The notes beneath the pieces were generated by a model that was not told the origin of the DNA, made no database searches, and was given only the letters and a program-made list of their open reading frames with translations. Positions 15,031-23,544 of a stretch of DNA of 64,000 nt are shown here, one piece after another. How positions within the stretch are numbered: position 1 is the stretch's first letter; each line of letters opens with the position of its first letter. Made by a program: the position numbers and the translations under genes. The DNA is taken from the NCBI RefSeq assembly GCF_039645995.1, contig NZ_CP147920.1:434001-498000 (forward strand). The letters are read 5' to 3'. Origin of the DNA: Sulfurimonas sp. HSL3-1 (lineage in GTDB: Bacteria > Campylobacterota > Campylobacteria > Campylobacterales > Sulfurimonadaceae).

Positions 15031-16368
15031 TCATAACCATCCTATGTTTTCGCGTTGAATGAACTGCCCGAAGGCGTCGTTGGTCCGGACGGCCCGCTCG
15101 AAACGGGCGTCGAGCTGCAGCTGCTGCAGAATGTCAATGGGGGTGGCGGGGTTGGCCGCCAGGGCACCCAAAACGTCCGCATCCCCCCGGGTGTAAAGCT
15201 GTTCGAGCAGGGCGGCGGGCGAAGCGGTGTTGCCCGCGAGGGCCGCGTCGCAGCCCGAACCGGCCAGCGCCGTCAGGGCCTCACCTGTCATGGCGGGGTT
15301 GGCTGCCAGCGCGGCGCGCACGGCGGGGATCTTTGTTTGCATGAGCGCCCCGGTGATCTGCAGCGCAGGGTTGGCGGCCAGTGCCGTCATGACCGCCTCG
15401 TCGCCCGTCTCGAAGAGGCGCTGCTGCATCGGCGGGGTCAACGCGGGGTTGGCGGCCAGTGCTTTGGCATGGCGCGCGAGCCCTTTGTCAAAACGCGCGT
15501 CGTCCAGCGCGATGTGGGCGTACCCGGTCTCGGCCAGCGCGTCGTCGGCAAAGAGACGCTCCGCCAGCGCGGCGTCGAGCGCCGGGTTCGAGACGAGGGC
15601 CGTGGTGACGGCGGGCACGTTGAGGGCGGCCAGCTCCTGCTGCAGCGCCGGGCTGAGGGCGGGGTGGGTCGCGACCAGGGCGCGCAGGGCGTCATCGCCC
15701 TGGCGGATGAAGTGCTTCAGGGTCGGCTCGTCGCTGTCGGGGTGCAGGGCCAGGGCTTCGAGGATTGCGCGCATCTGGCGCTCGTTGCTGCCCACGGCCT
15801 GGCGCAGCGGCGCAAGGCTGCCGATGACGCGGATAAGACGGGGGCGGCGGGTCTGCCGGAGCAGGTGCATGAGCCCCAGGGTGGAGTACTGGACGTTATG
15901 GTTGCGCTCGATGTGTTCGTAGTAGCGCCCGATCAGCGCCGCCGTGACGTCCCGGTTCTCGTCCGTGTCGAAGAACCCCTCCCCCTTCCAGTCGTAGAGC
16001 TGCAGCAGCTTCAGGAAGAAATCGTTCGAAATGTAGGGGTTTTGCAAAAAGGCGTGGAGCCGCTCGTTATCGCGGGTGAGCTTGAGGCTCATCATGATTC
16101 GTTCGGGCTCGATCTGGGTGCAGAGCGTTTTTTCAAAGGCATCGATGGAGAGGGGCACGACCTTGTCGCTGTCGTAGAGGCGGTCGAGCTCCTCCTGTTC
16201 GAGGGGATTGATCAGCCGCCCCTCGACCACGGCGTCGACGTCGGCGTCGTAGCGGTCGGCCAGGGTGATGTCCGCGGCGCGCAGGAGGCGGTCGAACTCC
16301 TCGCGGTTCAGCGCGCGCGGGGCGCCGAAAAGCAGGATGCGTTTATGGGTGAATGTTCGCGGTTGCAT
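15031..16368 (-). CDS. LRV-type repeat protein with BRCT-like N-terminus
   Basis: This 445-residue protein starts with a possible BRCT-like fold (HKRILLFGAPRALNREEFDR, then DKVVPLSIDAFEKTL). From about residue 200 onward it has leucine-rich-repeat-variant units of about 24 residues, each with ALAANPAxxxxxxxxL (for example KALAANPALTPPMQQRLFE, TALAANPALQITGALM, GALAANPATPIDILQQLQ). LRV/ARM-like solenoids bind proteins. The start is uncertain: ATG 16368 is preferred; a GTG seven codons earlier (16389) is possible. It may be an adaptor or client of the adjacent MoxR/VWA pair, but this rests only on position. Confidence 0.7.
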   Translation of the reverse strand: MQPRTFTHKRILLFGAPRALNREEFDRLLRAADITLADRYDADVDAVVEGRLINPLEQEELDRLYDSDKVVPLSIDAFEKTLCTQIEPERIMMSLKLTRDNERLHAFLQNPYISNDFFLKLLQLYDWKGEGFFDTDENRDVTAALIGRYYEHIERNHNVQYSTLGLMHLLRQTRRPRLIRVIGSLAPLRQAVGSNERQMRAILEALALHPDSDEPTLKHFIRQGDDALRALVATHPALSPALQQELAALNVPAVTTALVSNPALDAALAERLFADDALAETGYAHIALDDARFDKGLARHAKALAANPALTPPMQQRLFETGDEAVMTALAANPALQITGALMQTKIPAVRAALAANPAMTGEALTALAGSGCDAALAGNTASPAALLEQLYTRGDADVLGALAANPATPIDILQQLQLDARFERAVRTNDAFGQFIQRENIGWL

Positions 16369-16498
16369 GGACGTATTATAACGCTTCACCCTTGACGCAT
16401 TTGGAATAGTATCTGCAATTAAGCTTCACATCTGCCAAAATACACATAATAACATAGTAGAATACTATGGATTGCAGACAAATTCGCTTTGCTTCGTC

Positions 16499-16504
16499 TA
16501 TAAT
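16499..16504 (+). promoter_or_regulatory. Probable -10 of cysK
   Basis: A perfect TATAAT lies 30 bases upstream of the cysK ATG, preceded by AT-rich sequence. The nearest -35-like TTGCAG (16472-16477) is 21 bases away, too far to be sure. Confidence 0.55.
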
Positions 16505-16533
16505 AGCAGCGAAGCAACATTAAAGGATAAGGA

Positions 16534-17454
16534 ATGATAGCGTCTAACATCACCGAACTGATCGGCAACACACCGCTGATTCGTCTCAATGCCCCCTCCG
16601 AGCAGACCGGAGCGACGATTCTCGGTAAATGCGAGTTTATGAACCCGACGAGCTCCGTCAAGGACCGGATCGGTTATAACATGATCAAGACGGCGATGGA
16701 CGACGGCATCATCAATGCCCAGACGACGATCATCGAGCCGACCAGCGGCAACACGGGGATCGCCCTTGCCTCTATCTGCGCGGCACTGGGGCTGAAACTG
16801 ACCCTGACGATGCCCGAATCCATGAGTATCGAACGCCGCAACATCCTTAAAGCCCTCGGCGCGGAGCTGGTCCTGACGCCGGCGATGGCCGGTATGAAAG
16901 GCGCCATTGAGAAGGCGGAGGAGCTCAAAGAGAGCCTGGGCAACGCCGTTATCCTGCAGCAGTTCCAGAACCCGGCCAACCCGGCGGTCCATATCAAAAC
17001 GACGGCCGAAGAGATCCTGCGCGACACGGACGGCAATCTCGATATCTTCGTGGCCGCCGTCGGGACGGGGGGAACGCTGACGGGAACGGGCACGCGCCTC
17101 AAAGAGGTGATCCCCGCCATTGAGATCATCGCCGTCGAACCGACGGACTCGGCGGTGCTCTCCGGCGGCAAGCCGGGGCCGCACAAGATCCAGGGGATCG
17201 GCGCGGGCTTCGTGCCGGACGTCCTCAACACGCAGATCTACGGCGAGGTCATCACCGTCAGCAATGACGACGCGATGGCGACGTCGCGGATGCTGGCCAA
17301 AGAGGAGGGGCTGCTCGTGGGCATCTCCGCCGGGGCCAACGTCTACGCCGCGATGCAGGTCGCCGCGCGTCCGGAGAACAAAGGCAAGACGATTGTGACG
17401 ATCCTCTGCGATACGGCCGAACGCTACCTCTCGACGGCACTGTTCAGCGAATAG
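16534..17454 (+). CDS. cysK: Cysteine synthase A (O-acetylserine sulfhydrylase)
   Basis: This 306-residue PLP enzyme makes cysteine from O-acetylserine and sulfide. The PLP lysine is in [15 protein letters not shown] (about residue 42). The substrate loop is [12 protein letters not shown] and the phosphate-binding loop is [17 protein letters not shown]. The length matches CysK. AAGGATAAGGA sits directly before the ATG. The class-IV aminotransferase gene follows after two bases. Confidence 0.94.
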   Translation: MIASNITELIGNTPLIRLNAPSEQTGATILGKCEFMNPTSSVKDRIGYNMIKTAMDDGIINAQTTIIEPTSGNTGIALASICAALGLKLTLTMPESMSIERRNILKALGAELVLTPAMAGMKGAIEKAEELKESLGNAVILQQFQNPANPAVHIKTTAEEILRDTDGNLDIFVAAVGTGGTLTGTGTRLKEVIPAIEIIAVEPTDSAVLSGGKPGPHKIQGIGAGFVPDVLNTQIYGEVITVSNDDAMATSRMLAKEEGLLVGISAGANVYAAMQVAARPENKGKTIVTILCDTAERYLSTALFSE

Positions 17455-17456
17455 GC

Positions 17457-18038
17457 ATGCCGTTTCTGGAGACGATCCTGGCCGAAGAGGGACGTTTCCC
17501 CTACCTGCCGTGGCATCAGCAGCGTCTAGAGCGGACGCTGGGACGCCACGGCATCCCGAATCCCTACGACCTCGAAAAACGCCTTGAAGCCCCGGAAACA
17601 GGGCGCTGGCGCTGCCGGGTCCAGTATGATGAACATATGTTCACATATGAATTTCTCCCCTATACCCCCCGCATTATCACCTCGTTGCAGCCGGTGACGG
17701 ACGAGACGATCACCTACCGTGACAAAACGACCGAACGTGAACGGCTCGACCGGCTTTTTGCCCAGCGGGGCAGTGCGGACGACGTCCTGATCGTGCAGGC
17801 GGGGCTCATCACCGATACGACCATCGCCAATGTCGCCTGTTTTATCGGGGGACGGTGGCTGACGCCGAAGCGGCCACTGCTCGAAGGCACGGCGCGGGCC
17901 CGGCTGATCGAAGCGGGGAAGCTGACCTGCGCCGACATCACCCTCGACGCGGCGCGGGGCGCGGAATGCGTGGCCGTGATGAATGCCCTGTCAGGCTTTG
18001 TCGAGGTGAGCGGTGGTATACTTCCCCCGATTAATTAA
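17457..18038 (+). CDS. Class-IV aminotransferase family protein (aminodeoxychorismate-lyase-like)
   Basis: This 193-residue protein has class-IV PLP features: the lysine region YRDKTTERERLDRL, TDTTIANVACFIGG, and LLEGTARARLIEAG. It resembles PabC but is shorter than the usual 260-270 residues, a reduced form I recall in Campylobacterota. It would supply 4-aminobenzoate for folate if it is PabC; assignment to that reaction is tentative. Two bases separate it from cysK and 14 from the next gene, so they form an operon. Confidence 0.75.
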   Translation: MPFLETILAEEGRFPYLPWHQQRLERTLGRHGIPNPYDLEKRLEAPETGRWRCRVQYDEHMFTYEFLPYTPRIITSLQPVTDETITYRDKTTERERLDRLFAQRGSADDVLIVQAGLITDTTIANVACFIGGRWLTPKRPLLEGTARARLIEAGKLTCADITLDAARGAECVAVMNALSGFVEVSGGILPPIN

Positions 18039-18052
18039 CTTGGAGAGATGTG

Positions 18053-18514
18053 ATGCTCATCAATATTCTCAATGATGAAAAATTTGTCGATTTAATGCAG
18101 CGGCATGTCGAGGAGCTGATGCTCTACCTGTTCGAACACGATCAGTCCTTCGGCATTCTTTGCAAGATCGAGCATCTGAGCTTCGAACCGGAGCTGCCCG
18201 AACACATCACCGAGTCGTTCCGCCCGATGACCCTCTTTTACCTGGCGGGCTACACCTTCGACAGCGCGCGCATCGACGGCAACCGGCTTATCTTCGAGGC
18301 GGGCTTCGGCCCGGAAAACATCGGCAGCTTCGTCACGGTGCCGCTGCCGAGCATTATGCAGATCATCATCGACGAAACCCCCATCTTTATCAACCACGCC
18401 GTCTATAAAGAGGGCGAGGAAGAGACGGAAGCGGCCGATGACGGCGGGATCGAGAATTCGATGGCGGCGTTTTTGTCAAATCCGGAAAATGAGAAGTTTC
18501 TGAAGAAGAAGTGA
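18053..18514 (+). CDS. Conserved hypothetical protein
   Basis: The product has 153 residues, starting MLINILNDEKFVDLMQRHVE, acidic and soluble. It contains PLPSIMQIIIDETPIFINHA and an acidic tail ending SNPENEKFLKKK. I do not recognise a domain. The ATG at 18053 is five bases after GGAGAG; a GTG one codon earlier is also open. It is the third gene of the cysK unit and is followed directly by copy 2 of the structured repeat. Confidence 0.75.
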   Translation: MLINILNDEKFVDLMQRHVEELMLYLFEHDQSFGILCKIEHLSFEPELPEHITESFRPMTLFYLAGYTFDSARIDGNRLIFEAGFGPENIGSFVTVPLPSIMQIIIDETPIFINHAVYKEGEEETEAADDGGIENSMAAFLSNPENEKFLKKK

Positions 18515-18522
18515 TGAGGTTC

Positions 18523-18668
18523 GTTCCCCTTCTTTTTTGCTTATCCAAAAAAGAAGCCGAACCGGGAAGAAAAAAGGATAACAGGCTGCCGCTTTCGGGA
18601 CATTCCATGCATCACTGGTCCGCTCGACACGCTAATGATCATTTCTGACTTGAACAACAAAGCGGAAT
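18523..18668 (+). repeat. Structured dispersed repeat, copy 2 (full)
   Basis: Begins GTTCCCC nine bases after a stop codon. Hairpin TTCTTTTTTG (18530-18539) / CAAAAAAGAA (18546-18555). Loop TTATCC (18541-18546) is complementary to GGATAA (18576-18581), giving a possible pseudoknot. It then shares GGCTGCCGCTTTCGGGA, ATTCCATGC and GACACGCTAAT with copy 3. It ends near GCGGAATG. It has no coding potential that I trust. Confidence 0.85.
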
Positions 18669-18684
18669 GTCATATGGTGATGTG

Positions 18685-18702
18685 GCACTAAGTATTTAGT
18701 GC
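18685..18702. other. Stem-loop downstream of the LysR gene
   Basis: GCACTAA, GTAT, TTAGTGC makes a perfect seven-base-pair hairpin 47 bases beyond the LysR stop, followed by a second GC-rich dyad (18707-18725). There is no T run. It is probably a 3'-end structure for the regulator transcript. Confidence 0.4.
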
Positions 18703-18748
18703 CTGCCCCGAGGGAAGCTCCCGGGAGATGGAAGAGTATGAAACGTAC

Positions 18749-19648
18749 TTACATCCGCATGGTGAGCAGGAAGTCGACGACGTTGTTGACGAAGGCGTCG
18801 TGCTTGCGCTCTTTGGAGTAGGCGATGTAGAACTTGCGGTGGACGCGGAAGTTGCGCATGCGCGATTCGTACAGTTTTCCCTCGGCGATCTCGTCCTCGA
18901 TAACGTGGCGGGAGATGACCGATACGATCGGGCGCTCGGCGTCTTTCGGGGAGCGCATGATCGTCTCTTTGACGGCCGTCGGCGACTGCACAACCCCGAT
19001 GACGTTGAAGGTCGAGCAGTCGATCTCAAGCTCTTCGAAGGCTTCGGAGACGAGCTTGCGGGTGTGGGAGTTCTCGTCGCGGCAGACCCAGTCGAAGGTG
19101 AAGAAGTCCTCTTTTTTGAGGTACTTGGGCAGCGGCTGGTTGGAGAAGAGGACGAGTTCGTCCTCCATCCATTCGCGGTAGATGATCCCGTCGCGGAAGA
19201 CCGGCGACTCGATCAGCGCGACATCGATCTTTTTGTCTTCGAGTTCGTCGATGATCTCGTTGGAGAGGCCGACGTGCATGTAGACTTCGTTGTTGATCTT
19301 CTCTTTGATGGCGCCGAGGTAGGTCGGGATGACGTAGTTTCCGATAGCATAGGAGGCGCCGAGGATAAAGGTGAAGTCTTTGTTGATGATCTTGAGCAGC
19401 TCTTTTTGGCTCGTGTTGATCGCCTTTTCGAGTTTGACAGCGATACGGTAGAGATCCTCGCCCTCTTTGGTCAGCTTGATGCCGTTCTTCTTACGCTCGA
19501 CGATGCGTGTATCGAGGTACTCTTCGATAAATTTGATCTGTTGGGTGACGGCGGGTTGGGAAATGCCCAGTTTCGCGGAAGCCTTGGAAAAGCTCTTCTC
19601 TTTGACGACAGTCAAAAAAGTTTGCAGTTTGGCGAAGTCTTTCAGCAT
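18749..19648 (-). CDS. LysR-family transcriptional regulator
   Basis: This 299-residue protein has an N-terminal winged helix-turn-helix (FLTVVKEKSFSKASAKLGIS, QPAVTQQIKFIEEYLDTRIV) and a LysR substrate-binding domain from about residue 90 (ILGASYAIGNYVIPTYLG). The inducer is unknown. It is divergent from the helicase gene across a 248-base gap containing a dyad resembling a LysR site. The ATG has AAGGA seven bases upstream. Confidence 0.9.
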   Translation of the reverse strand: MLKDFAKLQTFLTVVKEKSFSKASAKLGISQPAVTQQIKFIEEYLDTRIVERKKNGIKLTKEGEDLYRIAVKLEKAINTSQKELLKIINKDFTFILGASYAIGNYVIPTYLGAIKEKINNEVYMHVGLSNEIIDELEDKKIDVALIESPVFRDGIIYREWMEDELVLFSNQPLPKYLKKEDFFTFDWVCRDENSHTRKLVSEAFEELEIDCSTFNVIGVVQSPTAVKETIMRSPKDAERPIVSVISRHVIEDEIAEGKLYESRMRNFRVHRKFYIAYSKERKHDAFVNNVVDFLLTMRM

Positions 19649-19685
19649 TCATATATCCTTGGCAAATGGGCCATATTTGTCTTTG

Positions 19686-19710
19686 TTATAAAGCATCCGC
19701 TTTTTGATAA
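19686..19710. promoter_or_regulatory. Interrupted dyad upstream of the LysR gene (candidate operator)
   Basis: TTATAAAGC, ATCC, GCTTTTTGATAA form an inverted repeat with a three-base insertion in one arm, 38 bases upstream of the LysR start. LysR proteins often bind their own promoter at T-N11-A dyads. No experimental support. Confidence 0.35.
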
Positions 19711-19861
19711 CAAGGCTCCATAAAAATAAAACATCAGAATTATAACGTACAATGATAGTCATTTCAATAAGACGGATTAGTTCTGATTACTTTTTTTATA
19801 ATTTCCCGATAAAGCAATCTGAAAAGTGTCATCAAACAATGAGAGCTTAAAAAATTATTGA

Positions 19862-19867
19862 TATAAT
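19862..19867 (+). promoter_or_regulatory. Probable -10 of the helicase-truB-ispE operon
   Basis: A TATAAT lies 29 bases before the helicase ATG, preceded by a T/A-rich tract with no strong -35. Confidence 0.5.
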
Positions 19868-19896
19868 AGATTAACCTAAAAACACGAAAAATAGAG

Positions 19897-21945
19897 ATGG
19901 AACAAATTTTCAAAAACCTTAACGAGCAGCAGGCCGAAGCCGTCAAGAAGATCGATGGTCCCTTATTGATCCTTGCGGGCGCGGGCAGCGGCAAAACGAC
20001 GACCATTACTTCGCGGCTTGCCTACCTGCTGGACGTTGTCGGGATCCCGGCGAGCAACACGCTGACGCTGACCTTTACCAACAAAGCGGCCAAGGAGATG
20101 CGTGAACGCGCCCTGGCGATGATCGACGCGAAAAGCTATCCGCCGCTGCTGTGTACTTTCCACAAGTTCGGCCTGCTCTTTTTGAAGTTCCATATCCACC
20201 GGCTGGGGCGGGAGAACAACTTCGTCGTTATCGATACGGACGACAAGAAGCGGATTTTGAAAAAGCTCGCCGGCGACCTCCCGATGCCCCTCGTGGCCAG
20301 CGAGATCTCCCGCTACAAAAACTCCCTGATCACGCCGGAAGAGGCGCATGCCCAGGCGGAGCAGAAAAACTACGAACAGATCGCCAAAGTGTACAAAGAG
20401 TACGAGGCGTACCTGGTCGAGAACAACTTGGTGGACTTCGACGACCTGATCGCCTTGACGTACAAACTGCTCGATGAACACCCGGAGCTGGCCGAAGAGA
20501 CAAGCAAGCGCTACCAGTACATCATGATCGACGAATACCAGGATACGAACGAACTGCAGTTCAAGCTGCTCCAGAAGCTCTGCAGCGCCCACAACAACCT
20601 CTGTGTGGTCGGGGATGACGACCAGAGCATCTACGGCTGGCGCGGGGCGCACGTGCGCAACATCCTGGAGTTCGACCAGGACTTCCAGGACGCCATGGTG
20701 GTCAAACTCGAACACAACTACCGTTCGCGCACGCCGATTCTGACCGTGGCCAACGCGCTGATCGAGCATAACCGCTCCCGCCTGGGCAAGACGCTGCTGC
20801 CGACCAGAGGCGACGGGGATGCCGTCAAGATGCTCTCTTCGAACGACGAAAACGAGGAGGCGAGCAAGATCTCCCTGCAGATCAACAAACTGATCGGCGA
20901 GGGGGTACGCCCCAACGAGATCGCCGTGCTCTACCGCATCAATGCGCTCAGCCGCTCCCTCGAGGAGGGGCTCAACCGCGCCGGGATCCCCTACAAGCTC
21001 GTCGGCGGGCTGCGCTTTTACGACCGTGCCGAGATCAAGGACCTGATCAGCTACCTGCGCGTCATCACCAACCACCACGACAACTTCTCGATGAAACGCA
21101 TCATCAACAAGCCCAAGCGGGGCATCGGCAAGGCGTCCATCGACAAGCTGGAGCTGGCGGCCATGCAGCAGGAGCGCTCCCTGTACGACCTGATCCGCCT
21201 CAGCAGTACGGCCGAGCTCGAGGCCCTGGTGCGCAAGAAAAACACGACGACCCTCAAACAGTTCATCGGCGAGCTGGAGCAGATGCGCGCGATCGCGGAC
21301 GAGTCGCTCTACAGCTTCGCCGAGCGTCTTGACGAGATCTTCAAGATCAAGGCCTTCTACGAAGCGATGCCCGACGGAACCGAGCGGGTGCAGAACATCG
21401 ACGAGTTCTTCGGGCTTTTCCGCGACTTTATCAAGCAGAACCCGGAGGCGAGCCTGGATGCGTTTTTGAACGAGGTTTCCCTGCAGAGCGAGCAGGACCA
21501 GGTCGAAGGGGAGAGCATCTACATCATGAGCATCCACGCCTCCAAGGGGCTGGAGTTCGAACACCTCTTCATCATCGGCCTCGAAGAGGGGTTCCTTCCC
21601 CTTGTCGGAGACGGCAGCGACCTGGAAGAGGAGCGCCGCCTGGGCTACGTCTCCTTTACGCGCGCCAAGGATACGCTGACCCTGTCGCACGTGCAGAGCC
21701 GCTACTACAAGGGACGCCGTACGGAACTGGAGAAGAGCCGCTTCTTCGGCGAGGCGGGGCTGTGCGAAAGCTCGCTGAAGATTGAGAAGAACACGGCATT
21801 CAAAAAAGGGGACCTTGTCCGCCACAAGATCTTCGGTGCCGGGCGGGTCATAGGCGTGAGCAAGGCCGGACGCGAATTCAAGCTCAACATCAACTTCGGC
21901 GGCAACAAGCGGGAGATCCTCGCCTCCTTCGTGGAGCGCCTCTGA
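19897..21945 (+). CDS. UvrD/Rep-family ATP-dependent DNA helicase
   Basis: This 682-residue superfamily-1A helicase shows Walker A (LAGAGSGKTTTITSR, about 27-41), TLTFTNKAAKEMRER, Walker B (MIDEYQDTN), GDDDQSIYGWRGA, HNYRSR, SIHASKGLEFEHLF and YVSFTRAKDTLTL. It unwinds DNA 3' to 5' in repair or fork restart. The family members UvrD, PcrA and Rep cannot be separated confidently here, so no symbol is given. A C-terminal stretch (VRHKIFGAGRVIGVSKAGRE) is the PcrA/UvrD-type tail that binds RNA polymerase. truB follows after four bases. Confidence 0.93.
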   Translation: MEQIFKNLNEQQAEAVKKIDGPLLILAGAGSGKTTTITSRLAYLLDVVGIPASNTLTLTFTNKAAKEMRERALAMIDAKSYPPLLCTFHKFGLLFLKFHIHRLGRENNFVVIDTDDKKRILKKLAGDLPMPLVASEISRYKNSLITPEEAHAQAEQKNYEQIAKVYKEYEAYLVENNLVDFDDLIALTYKLLDEHPELAEETSKRYQYIMIDEYQDTNELQFKLLQKLCSAHNNLCVVGDDDQSIYGWRGAHVRNILEFDQDFQDAMVVKLEHNYRSRTPILTVANALIEHNRSRLGKTLLPTRGDGDAVKMLSSNDENEEASKISLQINKLIGEGVRPNEIAVLYRINALSRSLEEGLNRAGIPYKLVGGLRFYDRAEIKDLISYLRVITNHHDNFSMKRIINKPKRGIGKASIDKLELAAMQQERSLYDLIRLSSTAELEALVRKKNTTTLKQFIGELEQMRAIADESLYSFAERLDEIFKIKAFYEAMPDGTERVQNIDEFFGLFRDFIKQNPEASLDAFLNEVSLQSEQDQVEGESIYIMSIHASKGLEFEHLFIIGLEEGFLPLVGDGSDLEEERRLGYVSFTRAKDTLTLSHVQSRYYKGRRTELEKSRFFGEAGLCESSLKIEKNTAFKKGDLVRHKIFGAGRVIGVSKAGREFKLNINFGGNKREILASFVERL

Positions 21946-21949
21946 GCCG

Positions 21950-22771
21950 ATGAACAGACTTTTTGTCGCCTACAAGCCCTCCGGGCTCAGTTCCAACCAG
22001 TTCCTGCGGACCCTCAAGCGCAAATACGGGGTGAAAAAGGCGGGCTACTCGGGGACCCTCGACCCCTTTGCAAAGGGGGTGCTCATTGTCGCCTTCGGCA
22101 AATACACCTCGCTTTTCCGCTTTCTCGACAAAACCCCCAAGCGCTACCGGGCGACGCTCTGGCTCGGGGCGCACTCCGATACCCTAGATATCGAAGGGGT
22201 CGAGCGCATCGACGACGTCGCGCCGCTGCCGGAAGCAAAGGTCCGAGAGGCCGTCGAATCGCTGCAGGGGGAGCAGGCCTACCCGCCGCCGATTTTCAGC
22301 GCGAAGCGGATCAACGGGAAGCGTGCCTATGACCTGGCACGGGCGGGCATCCCCTTTGAGCTGGAGACGATCCGCTCAAAGGTCTACGACGTCAAGCTGC
22401 TGCACTACTGCCACCCCTTTGTGACTTTCGAGGCCACGGTCTCCGAGGGGACCTATATCCGTTCGCTCGGACGGCTCGTGTACGAGCGGCTCGGCCTCGA
22501 GGGGGGATCGCTCAGTATGCTTGAACGTCTTTGCGAGGGGCAGTTTGTCTACGAGGGGGAGAAGCCCCTCGATATCCGCGGTGCGCTGCGCGTTCCTCCG
22601 ATCGAATACCGGGGGGAGTGGCGCAAGATCACCCTGGGGCAGCCGCTGACGCGTGACGAGTTCGCCCCCGGCGAGGATGGCTTCTACCGCGTTGATGACG
22701 GGCGGGAGCTCTCCATCTTCTCCTTTGACGCCGAGGGCGTGCATTACGTGTTGAACAAGGTGGCATTATGA
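21950..22771 (+). CDS. truB: tRNA pseudouridine(55) synthase
   Basis: This 273-residue enzyme makes pseudouridine-55 in the T-loop of tRNAs. The catalytic aspartate is in KKAGYSGTLDPFAKGVLIVA. The N-terminal MNRLFVAYKPSGLSSNQFLR and QAYPPPIFSAKRINGKRAYD are typical. It follows the helicase by four bases and overlaps ispE by four (ATGA). In Campylobacter, as I recall, csrA lies between truB and ispE; here it is absent. Confidence 0.94.
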   Translation: MNRLFVAYKPSGLSSNQFLRTLKRKYGVKKAGYSGTLDPFAKGVLIVAFGKYTSLFRFLDKTPKRYRATLWLGAHSDTLDIEGVERIDDVAPLPEAKVREAVESLQGEQAYPPPIFSAKRINGKRAYDLARAGIPFELETIRSKVYDVKLLHYCHPFVTFEATVSEGTYIRSLGRLVYERLGLEGGSLSMLERLCEGQFVYEGEKPLDIRGALRVPPIEYRGEWRKITLGQPLTRDEFAPGEDGFYRVDDGRELSIFSFDAEGVHYVLNKVAL

Positions 22772-23544
22772 AACATTACAAGGCACCGGCCAAGGTCAAT
22801 ATCTTTCTCAAGATTACGGGGCGCCGCGGGGAATACCACGAGATCCTCTCGCGCTTTATGGTGGTGGAGCAGCTGCACGACCTGCTTTACTTCTTTCCCA
22901 AGGAGGAGGAGGGGTTCGTCATCGACGGCGATTTTGCCTGTACGACGGAGCAGAATACGATCTATAAAGCCTACCGTGCCCTGTTAGAGGCGACAGGGTC
23001 GACGGAACTTGAGCGGCTGATGCAGACCCATGGCATTGCCGTCAACAAACACATTCCCGCCTTTGCAGGCCTCGGCGGGGGCAGTTCGGACGCGGCGACC
23101 TACCTGAAGATGTGCAACGAAGTGCTGCACCTGGGGCTCGATGTCGGAGAATTGGCCGCGATCGGCGCAAAAGTAGGGGCGGACGTTCCCTTTTTCGTTT
23201 ACGGCTATCCCAGCGCGAACGTCTCGGGCATCGGCGAGATCGTCGAGCCCTTTGACGAGGTGCCGCTGCAGCTCGAGACGCGCACGCCGCCGATCGAGAT
23301 CAGTACGCCCGCCGTCTACCGCCGTTTCCGGGAGAGCTTTTACAAAGAGCTCTCCGCCGAGGCCCATGACTACTATGCACAGACCGATTCGAAAACGCTG
23401 CTCTCCGAATTGAGCGCCGATGATGCGAACGACCTCTTTGAACCGGCGCTGTCGCTCTACCCTGAGCTCAAAGAGCATTTCCGCCACGGCTGGTTCTTCT
23501 CCGGCAGCGGCAGCAGTTTCTTCAGGCCTCTCCCTCCGGCGTAG
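22768..23544 (+). CDS. ispE: 4-diphosphocytidyl-2-C-methyl-D-erythritol kinase
   Basis: This 258-residue GHMP kinase is in the MEP isoprenoid pathway. KAPAKVNIFLKITGRRGEYH is the N-terminal motif with the catalytic lysine, and PAFAGLGGGSSDAATYLKM is the ATP loop. GWFFSGSGSSFFR is the C-terminal motif. The gene ends within the convergent histidine-kinase gene, overlapping it by 23 bases. Confidence 0.93.
   Translation: MKHYKAPAKVNIFLKITGRRGEYHEILSRFMVVEQLHDLLYFFPKEEEGFVIDGDFACTTEQNTIYKAYRALLEATGSTELERLMQTHGIAVNKHIPAFAGLGGGSSDAATYLKMCNEVLHLGLDVGELAAIGAKVGADVPFFVYGYPSANVSGIGEIVEPFDEVPLQLETRTPPIEISTPAVYRRFRESFYKELSAEAHDYYAQTDSKTLLSELSADDANDLFEPALSLYPELKEHFRHGWFFSGSGSSFFRPLPPA

Noticed and set aside
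14762-15040. 92-codon minus-strand frame upstream of the MoxR gene
   Set aside because: It crosses the long hairpin, overlaps the starts or ends of both neighbours, and has no recognisable sequence. I treat the region as a structured intergenic element.
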